64,000 nt of DNA from the NCBI RefSeq assembly GCF_002101815.1, contig NZ_LQPM01000004.1:16834-80833 (forward strand), written 5' to 3'. The translations under genes and the position numbers were made by a program. The stretch comes from Mycobacterium paraense. Its GTDB lineage: Bacteria; Actinomycetota; Actinomycetes; Mycobacteriales; Mycobacteriaceae. This document shows, in pieces, positions 34,638 through 43,535 of this stretch. Below the pieces are notes generated by a model. The model saw only the letters and a list, made by a program, of their open reading frames with translations, was not told the origin of the DNA and did not search any database. The stretch's first letter is position 1. The number at the start of each line of letters is the position of its first letter.

Positions 34638-37418
34638 TCAATCGGCGCCGCGGATGAGCTGGGTCAATTGGGCTCGGGAAGTGATGCCGAGCTTGGCAAA
34701 CGCATTGTGCAAGTGTGTCTTCACGGTGTGCGGGGAGACATGCAATTGCTGCGCTACTGAGCGGTTGGTCGCGCCCTGTGCGATGAGGTTGACGACCTTG
34801 AGCTCGGAATCGGTGAGGCTGTCCCAGCCCGTTTTGGCCCGCGCGTGCATAACGACGCGGCGCTCCACCCCTAATTGGCGCAGCGTGCGGCCGACCCGCC
34901 GGGCATCCGCAATCGCTTCGCACTCGACATAAGTGTCGAATGCCGCGTTCAGGTGGTCGATCGCCGCGGGGTTGCGTTGTGCGCGACTCAGCTCGGCGCC
35001 GGCATCCTCGGCAGCACCTGCGTAAAGGAGCGGCCGCGGCGACGAGTGAAGCGACTCCGCCGCGGCCACCAACGCCCGGACCTCACGGCCGAGGATCCCG
35101 CGGATGTGTTGGGCGACTGCGGAGAACAACCCCACCCCAGGCCGCTCGCGTTCGAGCACGTGAACGGCGTCCAGGAGGCGGGCTTGCAAGCCGGCATCAC
35201 CGCCGGCCGACGCCACCCGCGCGGTCAAGGTCAGCTGATCCAAGACGGTCGGCAAGAACGGCGTCATGAGTAGCGGGAGGTCGTCGCCGAGCCAGCGATG
35301 CGCTTCATGAACGTCGTCGCGCTGCCACGCCGCCAGCCCTAGCGCGCACGCTGCCCCGCGACGTACGGCGGGTGCACCGTCGGAGTACGCGGCGAGCGCC
35401 TCACGCGTTGTCTCGATCAATAACGTTCGGTCGTCGGTGCGCGCCGCTACTTCCGCGAGGGTGAACATGCGCATCGCGTTTACAAAGGTCGACCCCGGTC
35501 GCTCCGGCGTCGGCAGCCGCTCGGTGGTGGCACGAGCAGCCGACAGCCGACCCGCGGCCACCTGCACTACTCCCGCCATCAACGCCCAGATGTGAAGCGC
35601 CATGCCGTCGCGTTCCTTCTCGGATGTTCCTGTGCTGCTTGCGACTAGGGCTGCAGCATCTTCGATTCGTCCGACCACGGCAAGCAGGTTGGCGCGGTGG
35701 CATGCGGCGAGGTTATGAGTGGTCATATCGCCCGCGGGCGTCAGGGCTTGGAGTTCGTCAACGCGCTGGAGAGCGCGGCCCGCGTAGCCGTTCGCGCAGT
35801 CGAGGTACGCAAGTGCTACGCCGGACAGAATGCTCGCCTCGACATCGCCGGTTGCTGCGGCGGCCGCCGCCGCTTCGTCGGCCGCCGCGCTGTCCTCTCC
35901 GTGCTGGCCGTACATCGTTAGGTTGTACGCAAGCCATGCGCGATGCCGTGCCCGGGTGACGTCGCTGAGATCGGGCAACTGAAGTGCCCTGCGGTTCTCT
36001 TCGATGTGTCGCGCTGTCGTATCTGTGATCGCCGTCCGGAGCCGGAGGCGGATCCTGGCCTCTTCTTCCGGCTCCAGGGCGTCGGACATGGTGGTGCTGG
36101 CCAACCGTTGCGCCTCCTCGTAGCGTGTGGCCCGATTGAGCAGCACGATCGTTTCTGCGACGAGTGGCCCGCGTCCTGGGTCTTGCGGGGGCTGGAGTTC
36201 CAACGCGCACTTGCTCAAATCCGCCGCGGCACCCGGATCACTGTTGGCCACCGACTGTGCGGCTTCGCGGAGGGCGGCAATCGCGGCCTGGTCCCCGACC
36301 TCGGCGCTGCGGGCGAGCTGTGTTGCAACCTCCTCGGGCGCCGCCCCCAGGTCCAGCATGATGGTCGCCGATTGCCGCTCCATCGCTCGACGCAACGACT
36401 GGGGTAAAGATTGCCGCGTCGCTTCGCGCAGCAGGTCATGACGGAACCTCAGCTGATCGCCGTCTTCGACGAGTAGGTCGGCGCGCACGGCCTCGTCGAC
36501 CGCCGGTACCAGGGCGGACGGACGGCGTTCCAGCATCGCGGCGAGCAGCTGGGCCGAGAACCGGTCAGGCAGCACTGCGGCTACCTGCACGACCCGGCTC
36601 GTAGCGTCGGAGAGCTGGTCAAGTCGTTGCTGCATGGTGTCGCTGAGCCGTCGCGGCAAGTCATCTCCGCTGGCGACCGCTCGGCCGCCGCTGACAGCGA
36701 GCCGGCCCTCCTCATCCAGTCCTCGCACCAGCTCGGTCAGCAGGAAAGGGTTGCCGTGGGCCCGGCCTGCCAAGTTCAGGAGAGATGCATCGGCGTTGGC
36801 TCGCACTGCGTCCTGCACGATGTCGGCGACCGCCTTCGGAGTCATGGCCGCCAACCGCAGAAACTTGGCACCCTCGCGTTCCAGCGCGGTCAGGGTCTCG
36901 CGAACGGCCGGACCGCCGGCGCCGGTTCGCGCGGTGAGCACCCATAGCACCGGAACATCGGGCCGCGTCGCGGCCAGCGACCGCAGCGCGACCAGCGTGG
37001 CGTTGTCCGCCCAATGAATATCCTCGAGGAGGATCGCCAGCGGTTTTCGCGACGCTGCGCCATGTATGGCGGCTTGCAGATCGCGCACTACCCAGTAACG
37101 GACATCGGCCGACGCGCCTAGACGACGCAAAGCCTCCGGATCACCGACGGGGGGGTCGGCGCGCAGGGTGGCCATGAAGAGCGAGAAAAACGGCACCGTC
37201 TGCTGGTACTCGAAAGCCTCGCCGAATAGTGTCCGAACGCCGGCCTTCTCGGCGAGCGCCAGGACTTGGGTCAACAATCGGCTCTTCCCGATGCCGGGCG
37301 GTCCCTCGATGACCAGCACGCCCCCGCGCCCCTGAGCGACCTCCGCGATCGACCCGCCGATCACCTTCAGCTCGCTCGCCCGCCCGCGAATCGGCGGTAT
37401 GCGCAAGTTCCCTGACAT
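34638..37418 (-). CDS. LAL-type AAA ATPase / LuxR regulator 3 (paralogue of 2)
   Basis: About 926 residues from ATG 37418 (MSGNLRIPPIRGRA); GTG 37433 is close and possible, while the open frame to 37673 adds an unrelated leader. The ATPase has Walker A EGPPGIGKSRLL and Walker B LAILLEDIHWAD, and the LuxR HTH is LTDSELKVVNLIAQGATNRSVAQQLHVSPHTVKTHLHNAFAKLGI. Shared segments with regulator 2 include FEYQQTVPFFSLFMATL and ATRQSLPQSLRRAMERQSA. The palindrome of site 6, with a weak second box facing this gene, lies about 260 bases upstream, so it may control or be controlled by that element. Confidence 0.87.
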   Translation of the reverse strand: MSGNLRIPPIRGRASELKVIGGSIAEVAQGRGGVLVIEGPPGIGKSRLLTQVLALAEKAGVRTLFGEAFEYQQTVPFFSLFMATLRADPPVGDPEALRRLGASADVRYWVVRDLQAAIHGAASRKPLAILLEDIHWADNATLVALRSLAATRPDVPVLWVLTARTGAGGPAVRETLTALEREGAKFLRLAAMTPKAVADIVQDAVRANADASLLNLAGRAHGNPFLLTELVRGLDEEGRLAVSGGRAVASGDDLPRRLSDTMQQRLDQLSDATSRVVQVAAVLPDRFSAQLLAAMLERRPSALVPAVDEAVRADLLVEDGDQLRFRHDLLREATRQSLPQSLRRAMERQSATIMLDLGAAPEEVATQLARSAEVGDQAAIAALREAAQSVANSDPGAAADLSKCALELQPPQDPGRGPLVAETIVLLNRATRYEEAQRLASTTMSDALEPEEEARIRLRLRTAITDTTARHIEENRRALQLPDLSDVTRARHRAWLAYNLTMYGQHGEDSAAADEAAAAAAATGDVEASILSGVALAYLDCANGYAGRALQRVDELQALTPAGDMTTHNLAACHRANLLAVVGRIEDAAALVASSTGTSEKERDGMALHIWALMAGVVQVAAGRLSAARATTERLPTPERPGSTFVNAMRMFTLAEVAARTDDRTLLIETTREALAAYSDGAPAVRRGAACALGLAAWQRDDVHEAHRWLGDDLPLLMTPFLPTVLDQLTLTARVASAGGDAGLQARLLDAVHVLERERPGVGLFSAVAQHIRGILGREVRALVAAAESLHSSPRPLLYAGAAEDAGAELSRAQRNPAAIDHLNAAFDTYVECEAIADARRVGRTLRQLGVERRVVMHARAKTGWDSLTDSELKVVNLIAQGATNRSVAQQLHVSPHTVKTHLHNAFAKLGITSRAQLTQLIRGAD

Positions 37419-37688
37419 CCTCGCGGTGTTCACGTGAACCGCCGCCCCCCGGCGTGCCGTCGGCGGGCGGAAGACCTCCCCGTTCTGTCGTCCACAGTTC
37501 TCGTCACCGTAAGTGCTGGTAGTTAGTGTAAGCGAGTCGCCGGCACACCGATCGGGGCCGTACGCGCCGGCCGCGGTGAGACCAACGACGCCGACCCGCG
37601 GACGGCGACACCGCGCGAATAACCACGGGGTGCGACGGCTTCGGCGTGCGCCTTCGGTGCGATGCGATGACACACCCTCGGGCTGTCC

Positions 37689-37730
37689 TCACCCGGGTGA
37701 TTGACGCGGCGGGGTGAAGACAGCTCATCC
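37689..37730 (+). promoter_or_regulatory. GGGTGA bipartite element, site 6 (possibly two-way)
   Basis: TCACCCGGGTGA lies at 37689-37700, followed by 11 nt and GGGTGA-N7-TCATCC at 37712-37730, pointing right to the holin-like gene. On the other side of the same palindrome, also after 11 nt, the minus strand reads GGGTGT-N7-CATCGC, a weak second box facing LAL regulator 3. The site is in the divergent gap between the two genes. Confidence 0.7.
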
Positions 37731-37917
37731 GGCAGCCGGCCAAGCTTGACTTCGGCAAGACTTGCGCGGCCATGACTGATTGTCTCAATGCCAGACAACC
37801 AAATGTGCGGCACGGCGTGATAGGTGATCCGGGAAGGGACTGAGCCATGGGCGCAGAGGCAGACGGTAAGAACTTCGGAGTGGCCGGCGGGCCCGGCTCG
37901 GCGACCCACACGTTGCC

Positions 37918-38298
37918 ATGAGGCAAGTCCTGCGGTGGGCAATTGTCTTCCTGGCATCGTGGGGGACCGGACTACTGGTTGCGGCGTGGATTGTGCCCGG
38001 AGTCGTGGTGTCGACACCGGGTTTCGTCGTCGGCGTCCTGGCGTTCGCGGTAATGCAGGGAAGCTTGTCCATGTCGATCTTGAAGTTGCGCCGCGAGTAC
38101 GCGTCGCTGTTGTTTGGCGGCATCGGGTTGGTATTGACGATCGTCGCGTTGGTCCTCGCGTCGCTAGTGACGCACGGACTCACCATCGATGGCACGCCAT
38201 CCTGGCTGGCGACGACGATTGTGGTGTGGCTCGTGACAACAATCGGGGCGATTACCCTGCCCGAGCTGCTCAACCGGGCCGGGGCCCGCTCGGCCTGA
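37918..38298 (+). CDS. Phage-holin-family-IV-like membrane protein
   Basis: A 126-residue protein with four predicted membrane segments (AIVFLASWGTGLLVAAWIVPG, VVGVLAFAVMQGSLSMSIL, ASLLFGGIGLVLTIVALVLASLV, WLATTIVVWLVTTIGAITL). Charge spacing and length match the small 4-TM holin-superfamily-IV proteins common in mycobacteria, which are chromosomal and not tied to prophages. ATG 37918 is used. Site 6 lies 190 bases upstream. It may be co-transcribed with the UsfY-like gene 113 bases downstream. Function unknown. Confidence 0.7.
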   Translation: MRQVLRWAIVFLASWGTGLLVAAWIVPGVVVSTPGFVVGVLAFAVMQGSLSMSILKLRREYASLLFGGIGLVLTIVALVLASLVTHGLTIDGTPSWLATTIVVWLVTTIGAITLPELLNRAGARSA

Positions 38299-38411
38299 CA
38301 ATCGCACCCCGACATCAGCGGACGCACGTTGGTCCGCATATTGGCCCTGCATTCCGTGCGGGTCCGCCGTGGATGAATCTGAAGACTCGCAGGACGATGA
38401 AGGGAGCGGTC

Positions 38412-38723
38412 ATGGGAGACACGCACGATGATCCGACGGATCACTCCCGCACCACGCAACCGCGCGCGGGTATGGCCGTGAAGGACAACTTCTTCTGGCC
38501 GGGTTTGGTCCTGCTAGTCGTAGCGACGTGTGGGTTGATCAGCGCCGCAGCAGAAGCCGCGTATGGACGTTACGAATGGCTTTGCACTTCGGTGCTCGTC
38601 GCTGTTCTCGCCGCGTTCGCCGCAACGCTGTGGCTCACTATAGAGATTCGCCGCGTAACGCGCATCGATGCGCGCTGGGACGCTGCGCACGCAGAGAGTC
38701 GGACGCGTCCGCCCAGTCCCTAG
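38412..38723 (+). CDS. UsfY-like membrane protein
   Basis: A 103-residue protein. ATG 38412 has AGGGAG five bases upstream and gives MGDTHDDPTDHSRTTQPRAG, closely recalling the opening of UsfY (Rv3288c), the gene near the rsbW-sigF locus of M. tuberculosis. Two membrane segments follow (FFWPGLVLLVVATCGLISAAAEA and LCTSVLVAVLAAFAATLWLTI), then a short charged tail IRRVTRIDARWDAAH. The UsfY comparison is from memory. The family has no known biochemical role but is linked to general stress responses. Confidence 0.72.
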   Translation: MGDTHDDPTDHSRTTQPRAGMAVKDNFFWPGLVLLVVATCGLISAAAEAAYGRYEWLCTSVLVAVLAAFAATLWLTIEIRRVTRIDARWDAAHAESRTRPPSP

Positions 38724-38900
38724 TCACAACATCTGGGCAGTCATCGCCATTTAACCGGGGGCGCCCCTAGTCGGGTGGTAACATGTTGCGTCGCAACCAA
38801 ATTCGGATTGGCGCGCCGCGTTCGCTGCGGACTGCCAAATTTTGGTTTTTTGCCAACCACTTTCGAGTGCACACTCGTGATACGAGCGGTGCTCGTCGAA

Positions 38901-38942
38901 TCGCCCGGGTGAATCGGTTCGCCGGGTGATGACCGCTCATCC
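38901..38942 (+). promoter_or_regulatory. GGGTGA bipartite element, site 7 (orphan)
   Basis: TCGCCCGGGTGA (38901-38912), 11 nt, then GGGTGA-N7-TCATCC (38924-38942). No proper gene follows; a 17-codon frame (38962-39015, MTDRERQIGRYIREATE) begins 20 bases later. The 507-base gap 38724-39230 contains this site and site 8 and otherwise nothing recognisable. Confidence 0.7.
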
Positions 38943-39143
38943 CGGGTCGATCGATGCTTGCATGACAGATCGCGAGCGCCAGATCGGCCGCTACATCCGC
39001 GAAGCGACCGAATAACCGAGGCCCTGACATATCGAAGATCGTTTTTGAGGCGACGTCAATTTGCGGGCCCGGCTATCGGTAGCTGGGCGCCGATGGCGGC
39101 CCGTCCCTGACGCCTGCGGATCCGACCACCGAGGCCTTTGCGC

Positions 39144-39185
39144 TCACCCGGGTGAATGAGCCCGCCGGGTGATGACGACTCACCC
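39144..39185 (+). promoter_or_regulatory. GGGTGA bipartite element, site 8
   Basis: TCACCCGGGTGA (39144-39155), 11 nt, then GGGTGA-N7-TCACCC (39167-39185); both boxes are perfect. It is only 45 bases before the GTG start at 39231, the shortest distance in the set, and heads the longest operon of the region. Confidence 0.82.
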
Positions 39186-39230
39186 CGCGTCAGTGAATCC
39201 TGAGTCAGGAGTTGACGAGCGGAGGCTTAA

Positions 39231-39476
39231 GTGCAGTCGACGATGTATCGGATCTGCATTCGAGGCCGCCTGACGGAGCGGCTCGGGTCCGCATTGGAAG
39301 GGATGCGGCTCGAGGCCGGTGCGAGCGAAAGCGTTTTCACAGGCGAGATCCGCGACCAATCACAGCTTTACGGACTACTCGACCGGGTCCGTGATCTAGG
39401 CCTTGAGCTCGTCAGCGTGCAACCGCATCCCGCGGCTTCCCCGACTACGAAAAACCGCATCAGGAAGGACTTGTAA
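39231..39476 (+). CDS. Small conserved-type protein at head of oxidoreductase operon
   Basis: An 81-residue soluble protein. It reads YRICIRGRLTERLGSALEGM, then GEIRDQSQLYGLLDRVRDLGLELVSVQPH; I have seen this kind of small alpha/beta protein beside stress and hydrolase genes in actinobacteria, but it has no assigned function. GTG 39231 has GGAGG six bases upstream; ATG 39243 is possible. Its TAA shares a base with the ATG of the oxidoreductase, so the two are translationally coupled. Confidence 0.7.
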   Translation: MQSTMYRICIRGRLTERLGSALEGMRLEAGASESVFTGEIRDQSQLYGLLDRVRDLGLELVSVQPHPAASPTTKNRIRKDL

Positions 39477-40396
39477 TGCGAGCTATCACTGTTTCAGATC
39501 GTGACGCCGGAGTCGCCGGGCTGTCGCTGACAGACCTGCCCTATCCCGAGCCGGCCGACAACGACGTCGTCGTGCGGGTGCACGCCGCCGGTTTCACACC
39601 CGGGGAACTTGATTGGCCACACACGTGGATCGACCGATCGGGTCATGATCGGACACCGAGTGTCCCCGGCCACGAGCTGTCGGGCGTCGTGGTTGAGTTG
39701 GGCTATGGCACTACCCTTTTGAGCATCGGTCAGCGGGTGTTCGGGCTCGCCGACTGGGCCCGCAACGGCTCGCTCGCGGAATACACCGCTATGGAGGCCC
39801 GCAATCTCGCACCGCTCCCGATGGACATCGACCACACCGTCGCCGCCGCGCTGCCCATCTCGGGATTGGCTGCCTGGCAGGGCCTGTTCGACCACGGCCG
39901 CCTCCAGGCCGGACAAACGGTTCTGATCCACGGCGCCGCCGGCGGAGTGGGGTCGATCGCGGTGCAGCTCGCCCGCGAGGTCGGTGCGCGCGTCATCGGC
40001 ACCGGCCGGACCGCAGACCGAGACCCGGCAGGGAAGCTCGGTGTCAACAGCTTCCTCGATCTGGAGACCGAAAAGCTGGAAGATGCAGGCGAAGTCGACG
40101 TCGTGTTCGACGTAATCGGCGGAGAGATCCTCGCCCGGTCGGCCGCTCTGGTGCGGGCTGGCGGAACGCTTGTCACCATCGCCGAGCCGCCGAAGACCCG
40201 GCCGCAAGATGGGAGGGCCATCTTTTTCCTCGTCGAGGCCGATCGCGCCCAGCTCGCCGAGCTTGCCACGCGAGTACGGGATGGACGCCTCAAGCCGGTG
40301 ATCGGTGCCGTGCTGCCCCTCTCCGAAGCTCCCGCCGCATTCGCTCGCGGCAAGCGTGTCCCGGGCAAGACGATTCTGCGCGTAGCCGAAGACTGA
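39476..40396 (+). CDS. NADPH-dependent quinone-oxidoreductase-like MDR enzyme
   Basis: A 306-residue medium-chain reductase without zinc ligands. The cofactor loop is HGAAGGVGSIAVQLAREVGARVIGTGR near residue 150; the N-terminal catalytic domain has VHAAGFTPGELDW and PGHELSGVVVELG. Relatives reduce quinones, enones or other electrophiles with NADPH. The start is fixed by the overlap with the preceding stop. It is the second gene under site 8, and 18 bases separate it from the exported cupin. Confidence 0.88.
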   Translation: MRAITVSDRDAGVAGLSLTDLPYPEPADNDVVVRVHAAGFTPGELDWPHTWIDRSGHDRTPSVPGHELSGVVVELGYGTTLLSIGQRVFGLADWARNGSLAEYTAMEARNLAPLPMDIDHTVAAALPISGLAAWQGLFDHGRLQAGQTVLIHGAAGGVGSIAVQLAREVGARVIGTGRTADRDPAGKLGVNSFLDLETEKLEDAGEVDVVFDVIGGEILARSAALVRAGGTLVTIAEPPKTRPQDGRAIFFLVEADRAQLAELATRVRDGRLKPVIGAVLPLSEAPAAFARGKRVPGKTILRVAED

Positions 40397-40414
40397 AAGA
40401 GAAGGCGATCTAAG

Positions 40415-40849
40415 ATGGCCCTGAAGTTGCCACTTGCGGCGCTGGCGGTTGCGGCGATCCTCGCGCCCGCGGCCCACGCCGAGCCGATGCCGGCGGGTTC
40501 CGATCAAAAGCCGGTTGTCCGACCGGTTTTCAATCAACCGACGAACGTGCCGGGCAAATCGCTGGAAGCAGTGACCGTAACCTACCCGCCCGGGGCCAAA
40601 AGCGGGGCCCACCACCACGCGAAGTCGGCGTTCATCATGGCCTACGTGATCTCGGGAGCGATCCGCAGCCAAGTCGAAGGTGAGCCCGCTCGGCTCTATC
40701 ACGCCGGTGAAACGTGGCGTGAAGAGCCCGGTGCGCACCACACGATCAGTGAAAATGCGAGCACCACCGAACCCGCCGAATTGCTCGCAGTGTTCCTGGT
40801 GGACACCGGAGATGGGCCGCTCACCACCGACGACAACCCGGACAAGTAA
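40415..40849 (+). CDS. Exported cupin-domain protein
   Basis: A 144-residue protein with a signal peptide (MALKLPLAALAVAAILAPAAHA, cleavage before EPMP) and one cupin domain. The metal motif is GAKSGAHHHAKSAFIMAYVISG, followed by GETWREEPGAHHTISEN with more histidines, so metal binding outside the membrane is likely. It follows the NADPH reductase by 18 bases. It could scavenge or detoxify a reactive compound in the cell wall space; that is inference. Confidence 0.82.
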   Translation: MALKLPLAALAVAAILAPAAHAEPMPAGSDQKPVVRPVFNQPTNVPGKSLEAVTVTYPPGAKSGAHHHAKSAFIMAYVISGAIRSQVEGEPARLYHAGETWREEPGAHHTISENASTTEPAELLAVFLVDTGDGPLTTDDNPDK

Positions 40850-40985
40850 GTCCGTCGGCCAACGATGAAAACCTTAGCGCCGTTTGGCATCGACGACTCA
40901 ACTCCAGGGGAGCATTCCGTGCGCACGCAGCGCAGCCGCAGCCTACGCGGTTTGCGTGCCGACTGATGGCCGAAGTGAGGGGTAG

Positions 40986-42464
40986 ATGAAAGTCAGTAAA
41001 GACTTCGACGTGATCGTGGTCGGTGGCGGGGTTGGCGGTGTGGCCGCCGTTCGGAAGCTCGCCTCGGTGGGCCTTTCGGTAGCGCTCGTGGAGGACCGTC
41101 TGGTCGGTGGGGAGTGTCATTACTGGGGCTGCAACCCGAGCAAAACGCTGCTACGCCCGATCGAGGTATTCAACCTCGCGAAAGCTGTTCCTGGTGTGCG
41201 AGAAACTATTTCGTGCGCACAGTTGGACGCCGCCGCCGTGTTCGCGAAACGCGACGAGCTCATCGAGCACCTCTCAGACCAAGACCGAACGGCATCATTG
41301 CAGCAAGCCGGTGTAGCCGTGTTTCATGGGTTCGGCCGGTTGAGCGGTGAACGAACAGTGCGCGTGGCCTACGCCGTGGGCGACACCACCGAAGCCGTCT
41401 TGACCGCACGCCACGCGGTCGTTGTCGCCACCGGCACCCGTCCGAACGTGCCCGAGGTACCCGGATTGGCGCAGGCACGCCCGTGGACCAATCGGGACTT
41501 GACGACCATGACAAAGGTGCCACCTCGTGCGCTGGTGGTGGGTGGCGGCCCCGTCGGTGTCGAATTCTCGACCATCCTCACCGGTTTGGGCTCCGCGGTA
41601 ACACTTCTGGTGCGCGAGAACGCCCTACTTCCCAACTGCGAGCCCGAAGCCCGCGAGCTGGTGGCGCAGTCGCTGCGCAGCAAAGGCGTCACCATTCACT
41701 TCGACACGCAGTTGTCGGCGGTAGCCCGCCCCGTCGCGGGCGGGCCCGTCAGCGCAACTTTTGACGGCCAGACCGTCGAGGTGGACGAGGTCGTGCTGGC
41801 CGCCGGACGGCTCACCAACACCGACAACATTGGACTGGAAACCCTCGGCCTGCCGGGCGGCGGGATCGTTTCGGTGAACGACCATCTCCAGGCGATCGGC
41901 GTCAGCGGCGGTTGGCTCTACGCGCTGGGAGATACCACCGGGCGCGCCCGGCTGTCCCATATCTCCACCTATCACGGCCGTGTCGTCGCCGACATCATCA
42001 CGGCCCGGGTCGCGGGGCGAGAACTGTCCGAGCATGAGCTGACTGTCCGTGATGCCGGCAGCCTTGCGCAGGTTATCCACACCGATCCTCAAGTGGCCTG
42101 GGCGGGGCGCACCGAAAGTCAGGCCCGGGCAGAAGGATTCGCGGTGCGGACGAGAACCGCGGATTACCCCGGCGCAGTGTCATTCCTCGCCCTTTACCGG
42201 GATGGCTTCCACGGATGGGCGAAACTGGTCATCAACGACGAGACCAATACGCTGCTCGGAGCGACATTTGTCGGCCCGCAGTTCTCCGAACTGGTTCAAG
42301 CGGCCACCCTGGCTATCGTCGCGAAGGTCCCCGTCAGCCTGCTGCGCCACGCTGTCGCGCCACATCCGACCATCAATCAGGTCTGGGATCCGTTGCTCGC
42401 GCAAGAGTCCGAGCTTGCCGCGTTAGTGAACAACGAGGCACGGGCGGCGCAAAAGAGCGCTTAG
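40986..42464 (+). CDS. RclA/mercuric-reductase-like flavoprotein disulfide reductase
   Basis: A 492-residue class I pyridine nucleotide-disulfide oxidoreductase. The FAD loop is VIVVGGGVGGVAAVRKL, the redox-active cysteines are in GGECHYWGCNPSKTLL (CxxxxC), the NAD(P) loop is ALVVGGGPVGVEFS, and the C-terminal dimer motif has HAVAPHPTINQ. It lacks the extra N-terminal MerA metal domain and the C-terminal vicinal cysteines of MerA. RclA, which protects E. coli against hypochlorous acid by reducing copper, has this build, and an RclC-like protein is encoded at 28045; a dihydrolipoamide-dehydrogenase relative is the alternative. AGGGG precedes the ATG. Confidence 0.85.
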   Translation: MKVSKDFDVIVVGGGVGGVAAVRKLASVGLSVALVEDRLVGGECHYWGCNPSKTLLRPIEVFNLAKAVPGVRETISCAQLDAAAVFAKRDELIEHLSDQDRTASLQQAGVAVFHGFGRLSGERTVRVAYAVGDTTEAVLTARHAVVVATGTRPNVPEVPGLAQARPWTNRDLTTMTKVPPRALVVGGGPVGVEFSTILTGLGSAVTLLVRENALLPNCEPEARELVAQSLRSKGVTIHFDTQLSAVARPVAGGPVSATFDGQTVEVDEVVLAAGRLTNTDNIGLETLGLPGGGIVSVNDHLQAIGVSGGWLYALGDTTGRARLSHISTYHGRVVADIITARVAGRELSEHELTVRDAGSLAQVIHTDPQVAWAGRTESQARAEGFAVRTRTADYPGAVSFLALYRDGFHGWAKLVINDETNTLLGATFVGPQFSELVQAATLAIVAKVPVSLLRHAVAPHPTINQVWDPLLAQESELAALVNNEARAAQKSA

Positions 42465-42549
42465 GCGAACCGCTTTACGTGTCAGACCCGTTAGGCGTCG
42501 AACATTCGAGAGGAAGCACAATGACATACGACCGGCCGGTCGCCTCACC

Positions 42550-43485
42550 GTGACCATGCGTGTAGCGGGGGTCCGCAGCTTCGGCGGCAAAGTCGAGACA
42601 CTCGAGGTGGACGACCCGCGCCCGTTGGCGGCCGACGAGGTCCTCATCGACGTTCGCGCCGCCGGGATCGGCAACTGGGACAACATCGTTCGCTACGGCG
42701 GATGGGACGTCGGCGCCAGGCCGCCGCTGGCGCTCGGGGTGGAGGGCGCCGGGGTCATCAAAGCCGTCGGTAGCCTCTCGAACGGATTCACTGTGGGCGA
42801 TCAGGTGCTGTGCCACCCTGTCCCGCTGCGCGCTCAGGGCACCTGGGCGCCGCGTCTGATCGCACCCATCGGATCACTGGCCCACAAACCGCCCGAGATC
42901 CCTTGGAAGATCGCGGCGATCTTTCCGGTGCCGGCGTTGACCGCCGAGCAGGTGGTCGGCGAAGCGTTGGCCCTGCACGGTGGGGAGACGTTGCTCGTTC
43001 ATGGGGCGGGCGGAATCACCGGCGGGCTCATTGTCCAGCTGGCCGCCCTGCGCGGGGTCGATGTGCTCGCCACCGCCGGCCCGCGCAGCGCCAAGCGAGT
43101 CCGCCGGCATGGCGCCCGCGAAGTGATCGATTACCGCGATCCGCTGTGGCCGCAACGCGCAAGGGCGTTGGCGAAGGGCTCCATCGACGTCGTCGCCAAC
43201 GCGGCCCCCGCGGGTGCCGCGGAGGCGATGACCGCGCTTACCGACGGCGGCCGGCTGGCCACCATCAGCCCCGACCCGCCCGCATCCACCCGCGGGATCG
43301 GCGTGACCGCGGTTTACGTCCGTTCCGACGGGGCTCAACTCGACCGCCTCACCGCGCTACTCGCCTCCCGGCGATTGAGCATGCCGATCCCGCGGTCCTG
43401 CGGCCTGGATCAGGCCGCCGCCGCCCTCGCCCATGTGGTGGCGGGCCACGAACCCAGTGGAGTGGTCATCACCAATGACAGCTGA
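42550..43485 (+). CDS. NADPH quinone-reductase-like MDR enzyme 2
   Basis: A 311-residue MDR reductase lacking zinc ligands, with VRAAGIGNWDNIVRYGGWD, the cofactor loop HGAGGITGGLIVQLAALRGVDVLATAG, and a catalytic domain like zeta-crystallin. The GTG start at 42550 (ATG 42556 possible) overlaps the stop of a 10-codon frame 42521-42553 that has a good AGGAAG ribosome site, suggesting reinitiation. It is a paralogue of the enzyme at 39476 in the same operon. Confidence 0.85.
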   Translation: MTMRVAGVRSFGGKVETLEVDDPRPLAADEVLIDVRAAGIGNWDNIVRYGGWDVGARPPLALGVEGAGVIKAVGSLSNGFTVGDQVLCHPVPLRAQGTWAPRLIAPIGSLAHKPPEIPWKIAAIFPVPALTAEQVVGEALALHGGETLLVHGAGGITGGLIVQLAALRGVDVLATAGPRSAKRVRRHGAREVIDYRDPLWPQRARALAKGSIDVVANAAPAGAAEAMTALTDGGRLATISPDPPASTRGIGVTAVYVRSDGAQLDRLTALLASRRLSMPIPRSCGLDQAAAALAHVVAGHEPSGVVITNDS

Positions 43486-43535
43486 CGAAGTCGCCATCAC
43501 ACAGCAAAAAGTCACGCCAACCGAGGAGCCTCGAG

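Noticed and set aside
37824..38723. 299-residue frame covering the holin-like and UsfY-like region
   Set aside because: Only the last 103 residues, after AGGGAG, are protein-like; the first part is a shadow of the holin-like gene.
40865..40966. 33-codon frame between the exported cupin and the RclA-like gene
   Set aside because: No clear ribosome site; Arg/Ser-rich end; not distinguishable from chance.
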